Shown piece by piece: positions 45,066 through 54,600 of a stretch of DNA of 64,000 nucleotides. The notes under the pieces are model-generated. The model had not been told where the DNA came from. It was given only the letters and a program-made list of their open reading frames with translations, and searched no databases. Location of the stretch: contig NZ_LT838813.1 in NCBI RefSeq assembly GCF_900176595.1, positions 3,552,001 through 3,616,000 on the forward strand, in the 5' to 3' direction. Origin of the DNA: Aquiflexum balticum DSM 16537 (GTDB lineage Bacteria > Bacteroidota > Bacteroidia > Cytophagales > Cyclobacteriaceae). Position 1 is the stretch's first letter, and each line of letters begins with the position of its first letter. The position numbers and the translations under genes were made by a program.

Positions 45066-45868
45066 GGGTGGATGTACGAAGTAGAAAGTACAAAGTACCA
45101 AGAGGGGAGAAGCGAGAGGTGAGACTCAGGGATGCGGGATGTGAGGGGGGATACTCACATTGGCGACGGGGTGGGGTGGATGTACGAAGTACTAAGTACC
45201 AAGTACCAAGAGTTTGAGAACGAGAGATGAGTGGCGAGAGACAACAAGAGGGGAGAAGCGAGAGCTGAGACTTAAGACTCCGGGATGCGGGATGTGAGTG
45301 GGGACACTCACATTGGCGAGGGGTGAGGGGACACTCGTATCGGTATTGGATGTGCTGGAGGAAATCCCGATAGGGATTGAATACCTTTAGGTTATTTGCC
45401 CCGGGTGAAAACCCGGAGGATAAAGGGAGATTTGGATTTGGGCAAAACCCTGAATAGGGTTTAATGCAGGAGTTTGGAAGAATAATATTGAGGTTTTTGA
45501 GGATTAAAGCTTTGTGGTGAGTTGAATGAAAAATTTAACGGCATTCTAACGAATAGGGATATGAGGCAATTTATCAGGAACTTTTTGAAGAATTGCGGAG
45601 ACTAAAGGATGTGAGTTGAGACACTCCCATTGGCAGGGAGGAAGAATTAAGTCAGGGAATGGATGTTTGGGAAGAATCTTGGAACAAGGGTTTGAATTTT
45701 GGGTTGATTTAGGGATAATTTACCATGAATCCCAAATCCTGACAACAACAAAAATTCATTTTCGTTACTAAATATGAGTTTATTGTTTATTTTGGATTGA
45801 TTATTGATTGATTTAAAGTATTCAATAAATATTTTATTAATATTTTCAAACTATAAAAAACTAGATCT
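45066..45868. repeat. Gene-free region with purine-rich degenerate repeats
   Basis: 45066-45310 is built from variants of AAGTACCAAGA, GAGAAGCGAGAG, GATGCGGGATGTGAG and CACTCACATTGGCGA, arranged as two imperfect copies about 110-150 bp apart. It is the complementary-strand counterpart of the 2565-3335 repeats. 45361-45480 holds small palindromes (CCCGATAGGGATTG, CCCCGGGTGAAAACCCGG, AACCCTGAATAGGGTT). 45500-45868 is AT-rich and should carry the YtxH-gene promoter. No gene is supported. Confidence 0.7.
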
Positions 45869-46126
45869 ATGAGTTCGACAAAATTTATTTTAGGAGCATT
45901 AGTTGGCGCCGCTATAGGCGTACAAATCGGCATATTGGTAGCACCTGAAAAGGGTGAAGTGACAAGAAAGAAAATTTCCAAAAAAAGCGGTGAATATCTT
46001 GATGATGTGACCGGTAAACTAAACACCTTCTTCGATACTTTAACCAAAAAAGTATCTGACGTCAGTGATGAGGTCGATAAATTGGCCAAAAAAGCCAAGG
46101 CAGAAGTGGATAAGGTGACGAAGTAA
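45869..46126 (+). CDS. YtxH-domain protein
   Basis: An 85-residue protein with a glycine-rich N-terminal membrane helix (FILGALVGAAIGVQIGILVA) followed by the APEKGEVTRKKI motif of YtxH proteins and a long charged amphipathic helix to the end (FDTLTKKVSDVSDEVDKLAK). YtxH-like proteins are often stress-induced. It forms its own transcription unit with a terminator at 46148-46174. Confidence 0.87.
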   Translation: MSSTKFILGALVGAAIGVQIGILVAPEKGEVTRKKISKKSGEYLDDVTGKLNTFFDTLTKKVSDVSDEVDKLAKKAKAEVDKVTK

Positions 46127-46147
46127 AATTACACATTAATGGAAAGA

Positions 46148-46174
46148 AGGGAGGCGAAAGTCTCCCTTTTTTTT
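46148..46174 (+). terminator. Rho-independent terminator after the YtxH gene
   Basis: AGGGAG (46148-46153) pairs with CTCCCT (46162-46167), with a short loop, followed by a run of eight Ts. Confidence 0.8.
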
Positions 46175-46233
46175 ATGAAATAATTTGAAAAATTTTCGGT
46201 AAATTGAATCGGTTTATTTTAAGCATTCTATTT

Positions 46234-48312
46234 ATGAAAGCTACCCAAATTTTCCGGTTGTTAGTTTTTGGAATATTGATTTTTTTCAGCTGTTCCAAGG
46301 AGGAGGATTGGACTCCTGACCCAATTGTATATGACGGAGAGATGATGGCCTTTCAACTTGCCAAAATCCATGCCCCAAACCTCAATCGTAAAGAAGCTGT
46401 ATTCGAAGGTTCGTTTGGAGATAAGCCTTTGACATTGGGGAAATATGGTTCCGATTCACTGATATTTATTGTCCCCGAGCTTGCGGCCGGAAATCAGCAA
46501 TTGACAGTACAGATCAATGGAAAGGAATGGATTTGGTTGATAGACATTGCCCCCTTTTCAAATACTGTTCCCGTCCCAAATAATTTTGTGGAGGCCTTTA
46601 TTTTCCAAAATGAATTGTTGCATACCGAAATCAAGGAGATTGGAAATGGATTGTCTACTTGGGCCGATGATTATGAAAAATGGCTGAACAGTTTCAAACA
46701 GGATTATTCCCAACTGTCCATTCAAGAAAAAGAGCTTGTTAAAGGTGTTTTCAGCAATGCCAATACCAAGTTTTGGTTTGAAATTTTTGAATCTGACAAT
46801 ATGATACCTGACTGTTCGGGATATCCCATGGTCACTTACCTGGTGCAATCGGGTAAGTTTGATCATTTCAATTTTAAGTATTTCGAAGCATTTTCTTCAC
46901 TTCCGGATACCCAACTTTACCGGACAGTTCTTTTAGGATTTGGCTTGGCTATGTGGCATCAACATGGCTGGTTAGAAGGTTTGGCTGCCAATACCTTTAC
47001 ATGCCCTTTACTCCGTGGAATCTCTTTGAAAAAAGATATCAATGGTTCCATGAATCCTGAAGAGGAAACCTCACTTTCGTTTGAAACCGGTGAATCTGCG
47101 GGTTTTTGGATATTTGGAAAATACCAATTACCAAACCTTCAGGATAGGGCCAATACGGATGACTTTGTTGGGGATTTTGTTAGGAGGTATGATACATTTG
47201 AAGCATTAAGGAAAAAATCAAACAATATTTTATCCCTATATCAGGAAGCATTTGATTTTTCTTTGCCTTCAATGGCAGGCGGTCCACTTTTTGACATTCC
47301 TGCCACTGCCAATGTGGAAGAGAAGCCTTTTGAGGAGGGGGAATTGACAATTTTCTCTACCGTATTGGAAAATCCCTTGGTCAGGTTAACAGCCTTCGAA
47401 AATGCAGATGGAAAAGTCACCTTTCTGTTTGAAAGCTTAAACGGAAGGGAACAGTTGTTTGATCTTCATTTCTATTTCGGGGATAAAACCAGGACCGGAA
47501 GTAGGGTTTATCCTTCTTTGGTTAAAGTTTCTTGCCCCATGTTGCTGGAAGTGTTTTTTGAAGGGGATAAAGTTTCACTGGAAATTTTATATGGAAAAGC
47601 ACCATATACCATTACTTGGAGTAATGGCATGTCAGGAACTGAATTTACCAACCTGCCCGCAGGGGAGTACACAGCTTGGGTGGTAGACGCCGATGGCTGC
47701 GAGCGGTCAAAAACGTTTGTCGTCCCTGAATATGGTACATTGACAGATATTGATGGCAATGTCTATAAGACTGTAAAAATCGGTAGCCAATGGTGGATGG
47801 CAGAAAACCTGAGAACTACCAGGAAACGGGATGGAACCGTGATTCCGGAAGTATTATCCAATCAGGAATGGCAATCGGCAACCGGCCCAGCCTTTGCCTG
47901 GTATGACAATCAGAATGAATTTGATATTCCATTCGGAAAGCTATATAATGCCAATGCCTCTTGTTGTGACATTTGTCCTGAGGGTTGGCATCTGCCATCT
48001 TTTGGGGAATGGCATCAGTTGGAGGATTTTTTGGGTTCTACCGCAGGGGGTAAAATGAAGACAATCAACCGCTGGGTTCACCCGAATTTAGGTGCCACAA
48101 ATGGAAGTGGTTTTTCAGCCTATCCGGCAGGCCTCAGGTTACCCAGTGGGCATTTTGCAGGAAGCGGAGAAAACACCTCGTTTTGGACCTCTTCTTTCGA
48201 CATTAATGGTTATCCGTTTATTATTTTTCTGTATTACCAAAATGAGCAGATGTCAAACACCTTTGCCTTTAATGCTAGGGAAGGGTATTCTATTAGGTGT
48301 GTGAAGGATTGA
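46234..48312 (+). CDS. Lipoprotein with SprB-like repeat and C-terminal FISUMP domain
   Basis: A 692-residue surface-type lipoprotein (lipobox ILIFFSCSKEED). The middle (about 60-420) is not recognised. Around residues 430-500 lies an SprB-like repeat (APYTITWSNGMSGTEFTNLP, then AGEYTAWVVDADGCE). The C-terminal ~190 residues are a FISUMP (Fibrobacter succinogenes major paralogous) domain: DIDGNVYKTVKIGSQWWMAE, then NASCCDICPEGWHLPSFGEW and SGFSAYPAGLRL. The domain is thought to be a surface carbohydrate- or matrix-related module. The ATG at 46234 gives a correct signal peptide. The adhesin at 51659 carries the same FISUMP domain at its N-terminus. Confidence 0.85.
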   Translation: MKATQIFRLLVFGILIFFSCSKEEDWTPDPIVYDGEMMAFQLAKIHAPNLNRKEAVFEGSFGDKPLTLGKYGSDSLIFIVPELAAGNQQLTVQINGKEWIWLIDIAPFSNTVPVPNNFVEAFIFQNELLHTEIKEIGNGLSTWADDYEKWLNSFKQDYSQLSIQEKELVKGVFSNANTKFWFEIFESDNMIPDCSGYPMVTYLVQSGKFDHFNFKYFEAFSSLPDTQLYRTVLLGFGLAMWHQHGWLEGLAANTFTCPLLRGISLKKDINGSMNPEEETSLSFETGESAGFWIFGKYQLPNLQDRANTDDFVGDFVRRYDTFEALRKKSNNILSLYQEAFDFSLPSMAGGPLFDIPATANVEEKPFEEGELTIFSTVLENPLVRLTAFENADGKVTFLFESLNGREQLFDLHFYFGDKTRTGSRVYPSLVKVSCPMLLEVFFEGDKVSLEILYGKAPYTITWSNGMSGTEFTNLPAGEYTAWVVDADGCERSKTFVVPEYGTLTDIDGNVYKTVKIGSQWWMAENLRTTRKRDGTVIPEVLSNQEWQSATGPAFAWYDNQNEFDIPFGKLYNANASCCDICPEGWHLPSFGEWHQLEDFLGSTAGGKMKTINRWVHPNLGATNGSGFSAYPAGLRLPSGHFAGSGENTSFWTSSFDINGYPFIIFLYYQNEQMSNTFAFNAREGYSIRCVKD

Positions 48313-48369
48313 GTTAAAAATAAAAATCCAAAATCTAAGATCTAAAATCTAAAATCAATCCTTCATCCT

Positions 48370-48999
48370 TCATCCCTTAAAATACCGGCTGACCAAAGCC
48401 GACAACTGGGCAGCGTTGTTCAAATCAAGTTTCTGTAGAAGATTTCTGCGATGGGTGTTTATAGTAAGTAAGCTCAAATGAAGTTTTTCAGAAATCTGGG
48501 CAGAGGTCAGCCCCTGAGCGATCAAAAATGCAATTTCCTTTTCTCTTTTACTTAAGGTTTCCAAGGGATTGGATCCACGCTCACTGAAATCAATGGGTAT
48601 TTCAATCACAGGAAAACTGGTTTTCCCTTCCACAGCAGATATAATAGCCTGTATCAATTCATCCTTATCAATGGATTTTGGCAAAAATCCCATCACACCC
48701 GCTTCGCGGCATGCTCGGATGATTTCCGGATTGTTTTCCATGGTCAGCACGATGATTTTGGCAGATGGTGTTACAGAAAGAATTTTTGGTACAGCATTGA
48801 TTCCATTGCCATCCGGCAAAAAATAATCCAATAGCACTACTTCAGGCTTTTGGCTTTTTGTCAGTTCAATACCTTCTTCCAAGTTTGGTGCATGACCCAT
48901 CCATTGGATATGATCTTCTGATTGAAGCAAAGAATATACACCTTGGATAAATAGCAGGTGATCGTCTATATGGATTAACTTAATCTTTTTCGGTGTCAT
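48370..48999 (-). CDS. NarL/FixJ-family response regulator
   Basis: A 209-residue regulator. The receiver domain (about 5-125) has the acidic pocket HIDDH, the phospho-acceptor Asp58 in VVLLDYFLPDGNG, and the conserved Lys in MGFLPKSIDKDEL. The LuxR-type DNA-binding domain (about 145-205) reads LSKREKEIAFLIAQGLTSAQ, then ISEKLHLSLLTINTHRRNLL. Its start overlaps the end of the kinase gene by 4 bp. NarL-family proteins bind TACYYMT heptamers, often as 7-2-7 inverted repeats; five such sites lie in this neighbourhood. Confidence 0.94.
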   Translation of the reverse strand: MTPKKIKLIHIDDHLLFIQGVYSLLQSEDHIQWMGHAPNLEEGIELTKSQKPEVVLLDYFLPDGNGINAVPKILSVTPSAKIIVLTMENNPEIIRACREAGVMGFLPKSIDKDELIQAIISAVEGKTSFPVIEIPIDFSERGSNPLETLSKREKEIAFLIAQGLTSAQISEKLHLSLLTINTHRRNLLQKLDLNNAAQLSALVSRYFKG

Positions 49000-50858
49000 T
49001 CTTTGCTTGATTTTATAGGGACATGAATGATGACAGTTGTCCCATTTTCATTCGAATCAATATGTAAATCTCCTTTGAGGTAATTAACCCTTTCTCTTAT
49101 GTTTTTTAAACCGATTCCTTGGATTTTTTTCTGGGTATCCATGCCTTTTCCATCATCTTCCAATATGATTTCCAATGTTTGGTCTTCCGAAGTCAGCTGC
49201 ACCAATGCTTCCTGGGCATTGGCATGTTTGATGATATTATATAGAAGCTCGCTACAGATCCGGTACAACATCAACTCAAGAGGTTTTGTAAGGGACAATT
49301 TTACCTTAAAATAATATTTGACCTTGATATTGTTTTGCTCGGTGACTGACTGGATAAGGTTGTGAAGTGCTTTTTCCAATCCCAATTCATCCAAGTGGGG
49401 TGGGGTGAGGTTATGACTTAGTCCTCTTGCTTCCTCGATGCTTTGTTTGATCAGTAGCTTCAGTTGGGTAGTTTCTTCAGTAGGATGGCTCATTTTTTCA
49501 ATTTTGTCAGCTTTCAGGTAAATACTGGACAACATTCCCCCGATACTGTCATGAAGATCTCTGGCCAAGCGGCTTCTTTCATCTTCCTGCACTTGGATCA
49601 ATTGATCTGCCACTTTCTTTTCTTGGACGAGCATTTCCAAGGCCAATTGTTCCTTTTCTTCTTTGAATGACGCAGCCCTTTTGGCAAAGGCGATGGTAAT
49701 CAAAGTGGTTTCGCCCATCAGCCCAAACCCACTTCCAAAACTGAAGAAGAAATAGGGTAATCCCAAATCAACTCCTGATTGATGTAACTGCAATATGACA
49801 TTAAAAAAAAGCAGGAACAGTACACCTGCTAAATAGAATCCTGCATAAGGAACTTTTGCCCGCCATTGGATGATCAGATACCATAGAACCAAAAGGGTCA
49901 TTAGAATTGAAGCAAAAAAAGTAAAGTAAAGAAAAATCATCTTGCTGGAAATGGAAACTTTTATTTCATTTTCAAACGATGACTGGAATAAGAGAATTGA
50001 CTGTACTATAAGAAATACCCATAGAATTATCCCGATGATTTTCCCATGTTTTTTTGGAGGAAAAAAACTCAGGATGACACCAAGAAAAAATATGTTGGTA
50101 ACCAAATTCAAATAAGGTCTTGATTTCCCTGTCCACTCAACATTTTCTGGCCAGAGAAATTGAAAACCCAATCCCCAGTGGCTGACAAACCAAATGAGGG
50201 TAGACATGATGTACAAGGCGTAAAACAGGGCACTCCATTCCTTTAATTCCCATGCATAAAAAACTGCAAACAGAAAGATAATCAACAGCCAGCCCACCAA
50301 TAATCCAACTAAGAGGTTTTCCCTCGTCCGTTTTTGCCAAAAATCACCTTCATTCAGTAATTGAGGTTCTAAAAGCAATGTTTCTCCAGCTTTGTCTGTC
50401 AGCAATAACACATCTCTGGATTCCCCGCTTTCCAATGCAAATGGAATTACAAAGTCCCTGTCCTGATAGGGCCGCTGATGAAATGGAAACCGATCACCCA
50501 TGGTAAATATTACTGACTCAGAACCATTGACATAAACCTCCAACCGGTTGATATGAGGATTATTGAAAACAAGAAAAAACAATTCTGTTTCCAGGCCGGG
50601 ATTGCTTATTTTGGTTTTTATCCACCAAGAATATCGGGTAATCCCCGGATTAAATAGTCCATTGGTAATCAAAATGGAATCAGTGGCTGCCCAGGCCTCC
50701 TTTACAGTTTGGCCCAAATTAGGGGAGGCATTAAAAGGTAATGGCTCTTTGCCGCCATTTTGACAGGCCACAAAGATTAGTAGGATCAACAGCCATAAAT
50801 GGCGTGAAACCGTTAAAAATGTCCTCCGGAATAATAAATGGAGTTTGGGTGAAAGCAT
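48996..50858 (-). CDS. 7TM-DISM sensor histidine kinase (HisKA_3), lipobox N-terminus
   Basis: A 620-residue kinase. After a lipobox-like signal (LLILLIFVACQNGG) comes an extracytoplasmic 7TMR-DISM sensor domain (about 40-180), seven transmembrane helices (about 185-390), a coiled coil, a HisKA_3 dimerisation/phospho-acceptor segment RLARDLHDSIGGMLSS (His436) and an HATPase (LLYNIIKHANAQEAL, then DDGKGM and GIGLKNIRERV). It should phosphorylate the NarL-type regulator encoded next. The ATG at 50858 is chosen over a longer frame. A 7-2-7 site lies 35 bp upstream of this start (50893-50908). Confidence 0.92.
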   Translation of the reverse strand: MLSPKLHLLFRRTFLTVSRHLWLLILLIFVACQNGGKEPLPFNASPNLGQTVKEAWAATDSILITNGLFNPGITRYSWWIKTKISNPGLETELFFLVFNNPHINRLEVYVNGSESVIFTMGDRFPFHQRPYQDRDFVIPFALESGESRDVLLLTDKAGETLLLEPQLLNEGDFWQKRTRENLLVGLLVGWLLIIFLFAVFYAWELKEWSALFYALYIMSTLIWFVSHWGLGFQFLWPENVEWTGKSRPYLNLVTNIFFLGVILSFFPPKKHGKIIGIILWVFLIVQSILLFQSSFENEIKVSISSKMIFLYFTFFASILMTLLVLWYLIIQWRAKVPYAGFYLAGVLFLLFFNVILQLHQSGVDLGLPYFFFSFGSGFGLMGETTLITIAFAKRAASFKEEKEQLALEMLVQEKKVADQLIQVQEDERSRLARDLHDSIGGMLSSIYLKADKIEKMSHPTEETTQLKLLIKQSIEEARGLSHNLTPPHLDELGLEKALHNLIQSVTEQNNIKVKYYFKVKLSLTKPLELMLYRICSELLYNIIKHANAQEALVQLTSEDQTLEIILEDDGKGMDTQKKIQGIGLKNIRERVNYLKGDLHIDSNENGTTVIIHVPIKSSKE

Positions 50859-50892
50859 GAGTGGGTGATAAAATAAGCTTGATGTGTAAAAG

Positions 50893-50908
50893 TACCTATA
50901 AATGGGTA
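50893..50908. promoter_or_regulatory. NarL-type 7-2-7 inverted heptamer, first kinase promoter
   Basis: TACCTAT-AA-ATGGGTA; both arms fit TACYYMT. Lies 35 bp upstream of the kinase ATG at 50858 on the minus strand. Confidence 0.55.
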
Positions 50909-51195
50909 CTGTACAAGTAATGATATTCTGCAAGCTTAAAAAAAAACCAAAAATTAATTTAAGCTATGGAATTAATTAGGTACAGAGACCAGGTTGAAAC
51001 CATCTCTATAAAATCTAATTTTTTAACATCAGGGAATTCATGAGAATATGACATTCAAGACCATAAGGCCTTATCTGAAAAATTGGAAGAAGAATAGTTA
51101 AATAGATTTTTTATTTCAATCTATAAAATTAAAAAATCAATTTCCGTGACAGTCCAATACTTTTGTTAATGAAATATCTTTTAATGCATATAAAA

Positions 51196-51211
51196 TACCT
51201 ATTTATAGGTA
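51196..51211. promoter_or_regulatory. NarL-type 7-2-7 site, best palindrome of the set
   Basis: TACCTAT-TT-ATAGGTA is a perfect inverted heptamer pair, flanked by AAAA and TTTT so that the palindrome extends to 24 bp (51192-51215) with a 4-base centre. It lies between the divergent kinase and adhesin genes. Confidence 0.6.
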
Positions 51212-51479
51212 TTTTATTCATAACTTATTCTTCGGATGTTTGTACATAACTGTGCTTATAAAGGGATTGTATTTTTGAAATTCTTTAAGGACACAGCTTA
51301 AACCCTTATTTAAACTTAAATACTTTCATTATGAAAAAATAAAATAAGTTTAAATGAAACAATACACTTTCCGGATAAAGAGTAGGTGTATTGTTTCTTT
51401 TCAAAATAAAAAAAATCCATTTAATTAAAAATCGTCAAAATCTTTCCAACAACTCCAAAGCTTATTTTTGTATATAAAA

Positions 51480-51495
51480 TACTTTTTTATGGGTA
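51480..51495. promoter_or_regulatory. NarL-type 7-2-7 site upstream of the adhesin gene
   Basis: TACTTTT-TT-ATGGGTA, flanked by AAAA and TTTT (51476-51499). One arm fits TACYYMT; the other deviates at one position. About 100-165 bp upstream of candidate adhesin starts. Confidence 0.5.
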
Positions 51496-51658
51496 TTTTG
51501 TTTTAAAAGTCAGTATTTAATTTGAAGGGTTGATACAATATAAATCACCTAAACTATCAACCCAGAATTAATTTGATCGGAAAAAAACCTAAATGATTGA
51601 GGTTCATTGGGTTTTGTTCAATGATTTAAAGTTAATAATGATTAAATCAAATTTTCAT

Positions 51659-54600
51659 ATGGAGTATCAAAATGGATATATAAGTACCAAAATTAAATCA
51701 ATTTTATTTTTTGTATTGCTGTTTTTAATTTTTGGAGGCCAGCTTTCTGCCCAGGAAACCATCACCGACATCGATGGGAATGTGTATGAAACCGTGCTGA
51801 TAGGCAATCAGCGCTGGATTACCAGCAACCTGAGAGTGAAGACATACCGGAATGGTGACCCTATTCCACAGATTCAAGATCCCATAGCCTGGAGTAATGC
51901 AAGGTTTGGTGCATGGTGTTATTTTAATAATGACCCTGCAACCGAAGAAGAGTACGGTGTTTTGTACAATGCCTATTCATTTTTAGATCCCAGAGGATTG
52001 GCACCTGAGGGAAGTTACGTAACCTCTATGTGTGATTGGGCGGAATTATACATCACGCTGGAAGGAAGAAATATTGACTATTATGATAACAAAATGGCCG
52101 ATAAAATTAAAGTTCCTGAATTTTTCAATAATGACAATCAACCTAATCCCATTTTTCATTCCAATCCAACAAATTCTTCAGGATTATCCATAAGGTCTGG
52201 TGGTTGGCGAACTGGAACCATAGAAACCAATGACAAAGGTTTCTTTTACGAAGGAATAATTTATGGCGGAGGTACTTATCATTGGACTACGACCCAAGAT
52301 GGAGAAAAAAATGGTTTACCGCTATTCCGATATGCTGAAGTATACAGGCAATCTCCTAGGTGGGACGGACTAAGTAAAACTGTAGCTGACTGGGGTAAGC
52401 CTATAAGGGTCATCGTGGGAGTGGAGGCTGAAAAGTTCACTTATGTTACTCAAGAACAAGCTTTTTGTGGAAGTAATCAAGTCAGTCAACTTCAGTTTTC
52501 GGTACAGAAACCCAATAGCTTTGGATGTACAGATTGGCTCGAGCCCAATTGCTACATTCAATATAAGTGGTATAAGGATATTGATCTAACATTATTAGCC
52601 GACCCAAACGAAGTAATGAAGGATGGTGATATTTACTATGGAAAGGCCGTTCATGTTGCTTTCAATTCGAATTTTGATTTGGCTCCACCATGCAAGGAAG
52701 AAATCCTCGAAGTGACAGTCCGCGTTCTTGAACCAAAGAAGCCAACAGGACCGGAGAATCAGGTGCGCTGTGCCGGAGGGACGATAGAAGACCTGACTGC
52801 GGTCGGAGATGAAATCCGTTGGTATCCAAGCCTTACTTCCACTACAGCACTTGCACCGGGTACCGTGCTCCAAAACAACCGCCTTTACTATGCAGAGAAC
52901 AGGATAGGGTCCTGCGTTCACCCTGAACGGTTGAGGGTGCAGGTGGAACTGGTAAGTCCTTCTGCCCCTGTGGCGGCAAACAATCAGGAAATCTGCGAGG
53001 GCAGGCTGCTTGCTGACCTTGAAGTGGATGGGGAAAACCTGATATGGTTTTCGGAATCCGGAGACATCCTTCCTGTGGAAACAGCGGTAGGGGATGGCAT
53101 TCTTTATTTTGTTGCCAGTGTCGTGGGTGACTGTGAAAGCCCGAGAACGGCCATCAGGGTAGTTTTGGGAGGACCGACAGCTCCCCTAGGAGAAGAAAAC
53201 CAGAATTTCTGTCCGGGTACGCTGATATCCGATATGGTGGTATCGGGAGAAGATATCCGCTGGTACGGATCTCCCACAGGTATGGATCAACTGTCATTAA
53301 ATATCCCTCTGGAAAACGGCAAAACCTATTATGCCAGTCAGAAGGTGGACGGCTGCGAGGGCAGCAACAGGAAGGCAGTTAGGGTATTTCTATTAGATGT
53401 TCCCCTGGTTTCCGCTGTCACTCAGCAAGAATTCTGCAATGCTGCCACACTGGCCGGGCTTCAAGCCACGGGTACAAACATCCGCTGGTATTCGGATCAG
53501 AACCTGACCAAATTACTGACTTTGGACAATCCTCTCGAAAATAAAACTTACTATGCCACACAGACCCTTAACGGCTGTGAGGGTGCAGCACTTGCCGTAC
53601 AGGTAACAATCAATACGGTAACTATGCCACAGGGAGATATGGAACAGGGATTTTGTACAGGGGCCTTAGTTTCTGACCTAATTGCCACGGGTACGGATAT
53701 CCGTTGGTATGCGAATCCCACAGGAGGAACTCTACTTGCCAACAATCTTCTGCTACAGAACGGGAACACTTATTATGCGGAGCAAACAGTGGACGGATGT
53801 ACGAGTGCGTCAAGGCTGGCGGTCAGGATATCTGTTTCCTCGACGGACCTGCCTACGGCCTCAGCAAATCAGACCTTGTGTACGGGAGCGGTTGTATCGG
53901 AAATAGAAATTGAAGGAGAGAATATCCGCTGGTATGCCTCAACCACAGGCGATGCCTTGTTGACCAATAGTGAACTTCTTGTCAGCGGAAAGACATATTA
54001 TGCCACCCAAACAATAGGGGGCTGTGAAAGTGCATCCAGAAGAGCAGTACAGGTAAGGGTGGTCAATGTGCCCAATTTTACAGCCCCGCAGAATCAGGCC
54101 TTCTGCAATACCGCCACGGTAAGCAACCTGCAAGCCACGGGAAGCAATATCAGTTGGTATGCAGACCAAAACCTTACCACATTTCTTAGCCCGACCAGTC
54201 CATTGGAAAACGGCAGGACCTATTATGCCACCCAGACCCAGGAGGGATGTCAGAGCACAGCGGTAGCAGTAAAGGTATCCATCATAGTGGTGGCTCCTCC
54301 ATCAGGAAACTCAGAGCAGGAATTCTGCAACAGTGCTTTTGTCAGTGAGCTGAATGCGACAGGTACCTCCATCCAATGGTTCAGCACTGCCTCGGGCGGT
54401 AACCCTTTGGCGGGTAACCTGCCACTTCAGGACGGTGCCAGCTACTATGCGGAACAGACTGTGGACAGCTGCCCAAGTGCAACAAGGCTTGCCGTCAGGG
54501 TCAGGATAAATACCCCACAATTACCGGGAGGTCCTTCCCAACAGGAGTTCTGCGAAGGGGCCTTGGTATCTGAGCTTCAGGCTTCGGGAACCAACCTGAT

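Larger units (their letters stand above)
50934..51592. other. Long AT-rich intergenic region upstream of the T9SS adhesin
   Basis: No gene is supported. The region separates the divergent kinase and adhesin genes and holds two more 7-2-7 sites (51196-51211 and 51480-51495). A hairpin-like pair, AATACACTTTCCGG and AGTAGGTGTATTGTTTC, lies at about 51361-51400; it resembles a terminator or leader structure. Confidence 0.5.
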
